From the NCBI RefSeq assembly GCF_005795905.1, contig NZ_VAWE01000001.1, forward strand, positions 3,642,001-3,706,000: 64,000 nucleotides of DNA, written 5' to 3'. This stretch comes from Streptomyces marianii (GTDB lineage Bacteria; Actinomycetota; Actinomycetes; Streptomycetales; Streptomycetaceae). This document shows, piece by piece, positions 55,841-62,324 of the stretch (its first letter is position 1; each line of letters opens with the position of its first letter). Position numbers and translations under genes: made by a program. The notes beneath the pieces are model-generated. The model saw only the letters and a program-made list of their open reading frames with translations, had not been told where the DNA came from and searched no databases.

Positions 55841-55868
55841 CGTATATGGCGTGGGCGACATATTTCAA
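55841..55868 (-). promoter_or_regulatory. Promoter of the higBA pair
   Basis: TTGAAA (55868..55863), a 16-base spacer and TATACG (55846..55841) on the minus strand. The toxin GTG follows 8 bases after the minus-10 element. An alternative TTGACA lies just upstream but would give a 22-base spacer. Confidence 0.65.
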
Positions 55869-55989
55869 TGTCAACCAGGGCGCAACTCCGACCCCGGGCC
55901 CTGCCTAACCTGCCTCCCTGCGCGAGTCCAGGCGTCCAGGCGTCCGGGAAACGGGGAACCTCAGCCACCCTTCCGCCCGAGAACGCCGG

Positions 55990-56450
55990 ACAGGGCTGCG
56001 GCAGCCTGAGCTCAGGGGAACAGCAAGGAAGCGGCGCGCAGATGTCGACCCGGTCGTCAGCCCCCGCGAATACCGCAAGGGCGTTGAGCACCTGCGTGCG
56101 GGAGGGCTCGCCCACTGGCTCGCCTCAGCTGACGGGCAAGCCGCAGTTCCGCGCCGGTCCAGGCCTGGGCGGGCTCCCAGGCGGTGACGGGCGGGCTGCC
56201 CAAGTCGAGGCGGCCGCAGGCGAGGACGCCGGGGATTTTGTCGTTCTTGGCCTCGCGGATCAGGCTGCCCTGACCCAGCCAGGCGCCGCAGGCGTGGCAG
56301 CGGGGACGTGGAGACGCGGGGAGCACCATCTCGCCGCCCCTGCCACCGGCCTCCACCCCGCCTCCACGGGGAGCGAGGCCACCTGACGGTGCGGAGGCGA
56401 TAACGGGCGTCGTAGCGACCGTACTTGACGGTGCGCTCGTCGCGCTGCCT
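55990..56450 (-). pseudogene. Probable frameshifted gene of unknown function
   Basis: Two coding-like segments on the minus strand in different frames: RCHACGAWLGQGSLIREAKND, VLACGRLDLGSPPVTAWEP in one, then TQVLNALAVFAGADDRVDICAPL in the next. The first segment has two cysteine pairs. Not recognised; could be a piece of the integrative element's own genes. Confidence 0.3.
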
Positions 56451-56510
56451 GCCCGCTGCGGAAACGGGAAGAGGGTTCTTCGGCCAACCGCGGCCGATAG
56501 CCTGAACTGC

Positions 56511-58601
56511 ATGCGCAGCAGCACAACTCACCCGAACCCGCCCGCAGTACCCGCGGCTCTCCGCAAGGTCGCCCAGGCGGTGCACACCGGCGACCTCGAC
56601 GCCGCCGTCCGCCGCAACACCGCGGTCGGGCTCCCCCTCCGGTCCCTGCTGAGCAGGCATCTCGGACCGCGCGGGGAGTGTTCCGAACAGGACGTCGCCG
56701 ACATACTGGCCTGCACCTGGCTGCTGAGCCGGCCCGCGGCAGCGGCACAGCTGCGCAGCAGGCTGCGCCGGCACCGTCTGACCGATCCCGTCGTCCTGGA
56801 CCATGTCTCACGCGAAGCCGAAGCCCTGGCCCTGGAGGCGGGATCCGACCAGGCCCACCCCTGGGCCACGGCACTCGACGAGACGAACGCACTCGCCGAC
56901 GAGCGGACCGACCCCGCGTGGTCAGTGGCCCTGCTGCTCGTACGGGCCCGCATGGCCGAGGGCTCCGGAGACACCGACCGGGCCCGGACGCTGACCGAGC
57001 AGTGCCTGGCCCTCGCCCCGGCATTGCGCCCCGCCGTACGCGACGCGGCCGAGTACGCGCTGTGCGCGGGCGACTGGGTCCGGGCCCACGAGCTGGCCCG
57101 CTCCATCGCCGACGACGCCGTCGCCGAGCCCCTTCTGCACCCCCTGCAGCCACTGCTCGCCCCGCCCGCCACCGCCGGACGCGTACCCCGCAACCAGCCC
57201 TGCCCCTGCGGCTCCGGACGCAAGTACAAGGCCTGCTGCCAGGCATCCGACCGCGCACAGGCTGTCCATCCGCTGCCCGAACGCGCCCCGGCCCTGTACG
57301 CGATGCTCGCCACCTACGCCCAGCGCGGAGGCTTCGATCACCACCTCGACCGGCTGCTGACCTGCGCCCTCGGCGCACCCTCCGCCGCCGGACTGTGCAC
57401 GGACACGCTGATTTTCGACCACGGCGCGGGCGCCGCCTTCCTCGCCGCCCGCGGCCACCTTCTCCGCGACGACGAGCGCGAACTGCTGCGCACGTGGCTG
57501 ACCACTCCGCTCGACCTCTACGAGGTCACCTGGGTACGCCCCGGGGAGCGCCTCAAGCTGCGCAGTCTGACCGGCGGCGCCGGGCAGCTGGAACAGCGCG
57601 ACCGGTTGTTCTCCCTCTCCGTGGTCCGGCTCGACCTCGTCGTCGCCCGCTTCCTCACCGACGGGACACGGCTGCGCGCGCTGGGCGGCCTGGGTGCTCC
57701 CGGCCGCGAGCGGCGCGCGAAGTTCACCGCGCTGTTCCACGAAGGCCCTATGGCACCCCAGGACAGCACCGGCCACTTCACGGAACAGCTCCTGTGCGCC
57801 TTCGCCGACGACGGCGCACTGGAGGTCACCACCGACGACGGCACCCCTCCCGAGTGGCACGAGGTCACCTACGCCCGTGTGCCCAACGCGGCCGCACATC
57901 TGCACGCGCACAGCACACAGCCGGGCGCGCGCCCGCTGACCACCGTCCAGGACTACCAGCAGTGGGTGGCGGCCCAGCCGGAATCCTGGCTCCAGCAGAC
58001 CTCCGAGAACTCCTGGACGCTGGTGGGCAAGGGCCAGGGGCACCAGCTGCTGTCCCTGGCCGACATCAGCATCGCCCGCAGCGGCGCCCTCACCGTCTCG
58101 GCCTCCACCGCCAAGCGTCTGGAACAGCTCACCGCACTCCTGGCCACGATCCTGCCCGGCCTGCGGGAGAAGCGGCACCGCGTCACCACCGCCGCCGAAA
58201 TGCTGGCTCAGACCGGCCGCGACCCGCAGTGCGAAGACGCCGACGATTCCGAACGCGCGGTACGTCTGCGCCACTTCGGGATCGCCCCGCCCCCCTCCGA
58301 ACCCCGCCGCGTGATGCTGGAGAGCTACTTCCTCCCCGTCCCGGAGGATGCCCCCCGCCTCGCCTCAGCCATCTCACGCGAACTGGCCGCCGAGCAGATG
58401 CTGCTCCACCCCAGCGAAGAGGACGGCCTCACGCCCGCCGAAGCCGTCGCCCACGGCGGCATCTCCCGAGCCCGCGTCGAAGCCCTGCTCGACGACGTCG
58501 AATGGCGCCGAGCCCGAATGCACCTCGAGGGCCAGGACACCGACGCCCTCCCGGACGCCGACGACCTGCGCCGCCGCGTGGGCCTCACCCGCCGCAGCTG
58601 A
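56511..58601 (+). CDS. Large SEC-C motif protein of unknown function
   Basis: 696 residues. A helical N-terminal region of about 225 residues (LRKVAQAVHTGDLDAAVRRN, TPR-like ALLLVRARMAEGSGDTDRARTL) leads to the zinc-binding SEC-C motif PCPCGSGRKYKACC at 230 to 243. The 450 C-terminal residues are unrecognised; they contain a region with LYEVTWVRPGERLKLRSL and a C-terminal helical end (RARVEALLDDVEWRRARMHL). The ATG has no clear ribosome binding site, and TAGCCT 10 bases upstream may be a minus-10 of a leaderless message. Cargo of the att-bounded region, beside a toxin-antitoxin pair. Confidence 0.8.
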   Translation: MRSSTTHPNPPAVPAALRKVAQAVHTGDLDAAVRRNTAVGLPLRSLLSRHLGPRGECSEQDVADILACTWLLSRPAAAAQLRSRLRRHRLTDPVVLDHVSREAEALALEAGSDQAHPWATALDETNALADERTDPAWSVALLLVRARMAEGSGDTDRARTLTEQCLALAPALRPAVRDAAEYALCAGDWVRAHELARSIADDAVAEPLLHPLQPLLAPPATAGRVPRNQPCPCGSGRKYKACCQASDRAQAVHPLPERAPALYAMLATYAQRGGFDHHLDRLLTCALGAPSAAGLCTDTLIFDHGAGAAFLAARGHLLRDDERELLRTWLTTPLDLYEVTWVRPGERLKLRSLTGGAGQLEQRDRLFSLSVVRLDLVVARFLTDGTRLRALGGLGAPGRERRAKFTALFHEGPMAPQDSTGHFTEQLLCAFADDGALEVTTDDGTPPEWHEVTYARVPNAAAHLHAHSTQPGARPLTTVQDYQQWVAAQPESWLQQTSENSWTLVGKGQGHQLLSLADISIARSGALTVSASTAKRLEQLTALLATILPGLREKRHRVTTAAEMLAQTGRDPQCEDADDSERAVRLRHFGIAPPPSEPRRVMLESYFLPVPEDAPRLASAISRELAAEQMLLHPSEEDGLTPAEAVAHGGISRARVEALLDDVEWRRARMHLEGQDTDALPDADDLRRRVGLTRRS

Positions 58602-59115
58602 CCCCGCGCCGCACGAGGTCAGCCACCTCACCCGTACGCCGATGCCCCCGGCGCGGGGGCGCACTCGGCGATGAAGGCGGCGTTCGCCCCAATCCGGGCA
58701 CAGGCAGCGGGCAAGACCCAGCCCCGTCACGTGCGCCGCCCCTGCCTCCACGAGCGCTGCGGGGCCCAACAACGATCCCCGCGATCACACGGCTTCGCCT
58801 CTACTTGCCCGCCGCCCATAGCAGCAGCATGCAGCTATGGGAGCCCGCCTCGCGCCGCAAGCCGGGTACGCCAGCGTCACGTTGTCCGCTGCCTACAAAA
58901 ATCAGCGCCCTCACCGGACCTCACTCACGGCACCTCGGACTCCTGCAGGTACTGACCGAAGCGTCAGCAGGATCTCAAGAAACACCAGTTCAGCCGCCTT
59001 GTCCGGCGACACAGACACATCACCGATTCCGAAGAGTGAAACCTTTGACCTACGCATTCCATGCACGGGCGCCCGAAGCGCTACATGCGCACATTCCAAG
59101 GTCAAGAAAACGAAA
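58602..59115. other. Gene-free stretch right of the SEC-C gene
   Basis: About 510 bases with lower GC than surroundings and no supported gene in any frame. It leads into the terminator and tRNA remnant 3 at 59116..59196. The following 59197..59541 likewise has no gene. Confidence 0.6.
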
Positions 59116-59147
59116 AAACCGCAGGCCAGAGGCCTGGCCTGCGGTTT
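59116..59147 (-). terminator. Strong tRNA-type terminator beside relic 3
   Basis: 13-bp perfect arms (AAACCGCAGGCCA) with a 6-base loop; on the minus strand the stem is followed by TTTTTTCG. Canonical Rho-independent terminator for the tRNA-Thr half next to it. Confidence 0.9.
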
Positions 59148-59151
59148 CCCA

Positions 59152-59196
59152 TGGAGCCGCCTTCGGGATTCGAACCCGAGACCTACGCATTACGAG
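59152..59196 (-). repeat. tRNA-Thr(CGU) 3'-half copy (attachment-site relic 3)
   Basis: 45 bp identical to 54363..54407, from anticodon loop to CCA. No tRNA 5' half follows on the right. The bases beyond also resemble those beyond copy 2 (GCGATC, TTGCCTG and TCAG in similar places). Confidence 0.9.
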
Positions 59197-59541
59197 AGCT
59201 TGCGCGATCATGACGGATGGTCCTGGATGGTGCTCGGCGGTCTGATTTTGCCTGGTCAGCGACGTTTGGCTTGACGGTCGATCCATCCTGTGGGGGCTGG
59301 TGCTGCACCATCCGCTCACGCATCGCTCACGCAGGCCATGGGTCTGACCAGCACAGACGGCTGGCTCAAGGCAGGCATCGCCGCTCGGCGCAGGCGCCCA
59401 GGGCGGAGGCGTGGCGGCCTTGTCTGGCTGACCTCGGCGACTCGCCCAGGCTGCAGTTCGGGATCCGTGCTGGCCCGGGAGGCCATGGACACCTCTGGCA
59501 GGTCGCTGAGCTTGCCGAATGGGAACGGACGCGGGTGGCTG

Positions 59542-59735
59542 CTATGCGGTGTTGTTCCAGTCATACGGCCCTCCGCCGCGCTGTTCGATCAGCTCCGGGT
59601 CGTCGATGGCCCGGTCCTCGGAGGGCAGACCCGCATGGTGCAGGAAGTCCAGCACGTCGAACAGGCTGTAGTCGGTGCCCATGCGCTCGCCGTGGATCGT
59701 CACGCGCCGTCCGGCGCGGGCGGCAGCACCACCAC
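59542..59735 (-). pseudogene. Third, frameshifted member of the small conserved protein family
   Basis: The minus strand reads VVVLPPAPDGA from GTG codons at 59735, then shifts frame near 59706 and continues as RVTIHGERMGTDYSLFDVLD, FLHHAGLPSEDRAIDDPEL, with the final WNNTA and stop. Apart from the frame change it follows the 36030..36239 protein (VVHRPSPSGGRRVTVRGE, DVIEFLRRAGLPDAW). A 53-codon frame from the GTG at 59703 could still be translated. Confidence 0.6.
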
Positions 59736-59838
59736 TGGGTACGCCTGTTCATGGCGCCACGCTGTGCCGGAACCAGTTGGTGCGCAGCCCGACGGTCACA
59801 AGGCGTCAGCCGGAGCGTCCAGTCAAGGCTGGGGTGAG

Positions 59839-59893
59839 GTTCCCCGCCGAGTAGCCGAGGGGAGTTTCACCCCTCGGCTACTCGGCGGGGAAC
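59839..59893. terminator. 24-bp perfect inverted repeat at the end of the ion-channel gene
   Basis: Arms of 24 bases with a 7-base loop (AGTTTCA). The right arm contains the last codons and stop of the channel gene, so the left arm is an exact inverted copy of its coding end. Probably acts as its terminator. Confidence 0.85.
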
Positions 59894-60798
59894 TTCAGGG
59901 GTGCGATGGGCGCTGCAGCGGGGGCCTCTTCTTCACGGGGCCGGGGTGTGGGCAGGGCGGCCAGTTCGGCTTCCAGAGCGTTGAGGGCTTGGCGGGCTGT
60001 TGCGATGCGCTCGTGCAGGCGTCGGGCATCGGGAGTGGCGGGTTGTTCCTGTGGCTGGTGGGCTGATGCTTCGAGTTCGCGGGCTTCTTCGAGGGAGTTG
60101 ATGACGACGCCGATGAGGAGGTTGACCAGGACGAAGGAGCCGAGCAGGACGAAGGAGGAGAAGTAGAGGATGGTCCAGCGGGAGATTTCCAGGCCCGCGC
60201 GGACCGCGTCGCCGAGGCCGTCGAGGGTGATGAGGAGGAAGAGAGTGAGGACGGCGCGGCCGAGGGAGCCGTAGTGCTCGGGGTCGTCGTCGGCGAAGAA
60301 CACCCAGCCGACCGTCGCATACACATACAGCAGCAGCACCCCGACCAGCAGGAAACTCAGCGTTCCGGGCAGGCTCTTGCCGACGGCCACGATCACGATC
60401 CGCAGCTGGGGCAGGAAATGCGCCGCCCGCGCGACCCTGGCCAGGCGGAGCAGGCGCAGCACGGTGGCGTTTTCGCGGGCGAAGGGCAGGAAGGCCACGG
60501 TGACGACGAGCAGGTCGAAGGCGTTCCACGGGTCGCGGAAGAAGTCCTTGGGGCGGTCGGCATGGGCGGCGGCCCGCAGCAGGATCTCGGCGGTGAAGGC
60601 GGCGAGGAAGCCAAGCTCTGCAGCGTGAAGGGTGCTGCGCCAGTCGTCCACGATGCCGGCGTAGTTTTCGATGCCCAGCACCGCGGCGTTGCACGCGATG
60701 AGGCAGAAGACGGTGGCGATGAACGCCGTCGAGTCCACGAGGCGGCGGCTGTGGTCGGCCAGGGCGTGCCGTAACTGCACGGCGGTCCGTTCGGACAT
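59878..60798 (-). CDS. Voltage-gated ion channel homologue (bacterial NaV-like)
   Basis: 306 residues with six membrane segments. S4 carries regularly spaced arginines (RLLRLARVARAAHFLPQLRI near residue 125). The pore loop between S5 and S6 reads LITLDGLGDAVRAG, where bacterial sodium channels have TLESWAS, so TLDGL would be the selectivity filter. S6 is VLLGSFVLVNLLIGVVINSLEEA, followed by a C-terminal coiled coil (IATARQALNALEAELAAL) expected to hold the tetramer. ATG at 60798 is preferred although its ribosome binding site is weak. Confidence 0.88.
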   Translation of the reverse strand: MSERTAVQLRHALADHSRRLVDSTAFIATVFCLIACNAAVLGIENYAGIVDDWRSTLHAAELGFLAAFTAEILLRAAAHADRPKDFFRDPWNAFDLLVVTVAFLPFARENATVLRLLRLARVARAAHFLPQLRIVIVAVGKSLPGTLSFLLVGVLLLYVYATVGWVFFADDDPEHYGSLGRAVLTLFLLITLDGLGDAVRAGLEISRWTILYFSSFVLLGSFVLVNLLIGVVINSLEEARELEASAHQPQEQPATPDARRLHERIATARQALNALEAELAALPTPRPREEEAPAAAPIAPLKFPAE

Positions 60799-61170
60799 GG
60801 GCTGATTCGATTCCTCCCTGTTCTGGCACTCCAACAGGTGTGGAACTTAAAGGGCGTTGGCACCGGACTGGGCCGCCGACCAGGATCCGGGCTGCCTGCG
60901 GAACCGGCGGAGATCGTCGCCCATGTCCAAAGTCCTGGCCCCCTCTGTGAGGGGTCGTACGGCGCATGGCCAGACGCTGCATCAGGGGCGCCGCCAAAGG
61001 CCACGGAAGAGTGGCCGACCGGAGTCGAGGCTCTTCAGGCTGGGCACTCACCATTGCAGACGCTCCGGCTTCTACGGTGGCGTCTCAGGCATCTCCCGCC
61101 GATGGTTCCCGTGATTGGTCATACCGTGCGACGATCACCAGTCGGGGAGCGAAGAGCTTAAGGAGTGCTG
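60799..61170. other. Divergent intergenic region
   Basis: About 370 bases between the channel gene and the small cysteine-rich protein. No open frame with homology or natural codon use is seen. AGGAG at 61160 is the ribosome binding site of the rightward gene. Confidence 0.5.
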
Positions 61171-61536
61171 ATGACCGGTTTCGAGATAGTGATGGTCATC
61201 CTGGCGAGCGGGTACGTGGCCGGGGGTGTGTACGACCGGTTCAAGAAGTCCGTCGCCGAGCGTCGCCAGGAGCGCGAGCGCGCGCTCAGCGGTCCTGATC
61301 CGGTGTGCGGATGCCAGCACCACTTGGCGTACCACGACCCCAAGGATGGCCGCTGCTATGCCGTGGTCAAGGGCCAGCCGTCCAAGGGCCATGGCACGGA
61401 GTCCGCCGCTGCCGAGACCCGGCAGTGTCCTTGCCGACGCTACGCCGGACCTGAGCCTCTGGCCACGCTGTATGCCCCCGAACTCACAGACTCTGCCGGA
61501 GAAGGGCGCCCCGGGCTCACGGCCAGCAGCGACTGA
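61171..61536 (+). CDS. Small membrane-anchored cysteine/histidine-rich protein
   Basis: 121 residues. One N-terminal membrane helix (FEIVMVILASGYVAGGVY), then CGCQHHLAYHDPKDGRC and, after a spacer, QCPCRRY, a likely metal site. ATG with AGGAG 6 bases upstream. Similar small proteins are conserved in streptomycetes; role unknown. Its last 97 bases overlap the end of the convergent HAD gene. Confidence 0.7.
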   Translation: MTGFEIVMVILASGYVAGGVYDRFKKSVAERRQERERALSGPDPVCGCQHHLAYHDPKDGRCYAVVKGQPSKGHGTESAAAETRQCPCRRYAGPEPLATLYAPELTDSAGEGRPGLTASSD

Positions 61537-62324
61537 CGGCTCACCCGGTCAGCGCCCGTCAGTCCGTCCGCGAGCGGCTTGCCCCACAGGCATACTGCTG
61601 GTCCCCGCGCGACTTCAGTGATCACGGTCGTAGCATGAGGATGGTCGAGCGTCCGCAGCACCTTGTCTGCGCCCGCCCGGGCCAGCTGTTCCTCGGTGGA
61701 GCCGCCGGTGGCCACGGCAACACAACGCAGACCACTGTTGTGAGCAGCGGAGATGTCCTTGGCCGTGTCACCCACCACGACACCACCCGTGGGGTTTCCT
61801 CCGAATGCCGCCAGTCCCTGCGCGACGACCAGATCGCGATCACGGGCCACGTCCCCGAAGCCCCCTGTCGTCAGGACGTCCGCGAGGCCGAGCCGCTCGA
61901 CCTTCCACAGGGCGATGCTTCGCGCGTTGCCCGTGCTGAGCCCCACCCGCACGCCTGCCGCAGCCAGTGCCCGTACGGCATGCACCGCTCCGGGCAAGGC
62001 GTCATCCGCCGAGTGGGGATGAGGCTCGGTTCCGAGTCTGTGTCGCATCAGAGTGACGGCGCGTTCTCGGGCGGCCGGGAGGGCGGCCCGTGGTGTCCCG
62101 GCGATGGTGAGGGCGGCTTCGATGGTGCCCGCGTCTGTGAACCCGGAGAGGTTGACGTAGGCGTAGAAGAGGTCACCGCCTTCATAGCGGAACTCCTCCG
62201 CCGACCCCGATGTCTCCCGGATCGCCCACTGCATCGCAGCCATGTGACGCCGCTGCAGACCGGAGCCCGGGCGAATAAGCGTGCCGTCGAGGTCGAACAG
62301 CACGAACGGGGCTGGAAGGATCAT
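61440..62324 (-). CDS. HAD-superfamily hydrolase
   Basis: 294 residues. Motif I FVLFDLDGTLIRPG with the nucleophile, motif II VGLSTGNARS, and motif IV GVVVGDTAKDISAAHNSG. The cap region matches phosphoglycolate phosphatase-like HADs. The C-terminal ~60 residues extend past the fold and overlap the convergent gene, so they may not be conserved. ATG overlaps the NRPS stop (ATGA), so the two are translated together; a role in tailoring or in recycling a phosphorylated intermediate is inferred. Confidence 0.88.
   Translation of the reverse strand: MILPAPFVLFDLDGTLIRPGSGLQRRHMAAMQWAIRETSGSAEEFRYEGGDLFYAYVNLSGFTDAGTIEAALTIAGTPRAALPAARERAVTLMRHRLGTEPHPHSADDALPGAVHAVRALAAAGVRVGLSTGNARSIALWKVERLGLADVLTTGGFGDVARDRDLVVAQGLAAFGGNPTGGVVVGDTAKDISAAHNSGLRCVAVATGGSTEEQLARAGADKVLRTLDHPHATTVITEVARGPAVCLWGKPLADGLTGADRVSRQSLLAVSPGRPSPAESVSSGAYSVARGSGPA

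Larger units (their letters stand above)
54363..59196. mobile_element. Remnant of an integrative element between two identical att cores
   Basis: Bounded by two identical 45-bp tRNA-Thr 3' ends in the same orientation. Cargo: truncated IS3-type orfA, HigBA, a broken unknown gene and the SEC-C protein. No integrase, excisionase or replication gene is visible, so it is a decayed element or cargo trapped between tandem insertions. Confidence 0.55.

Noticed and set aside
53116..59196. Possible functional tRNA genes
   Set aside because: All three copies contain only the part from the anticodon loop to the CCA end. The bases that should form the D-arm and 5' acceptor strand are absent, so none can fold.
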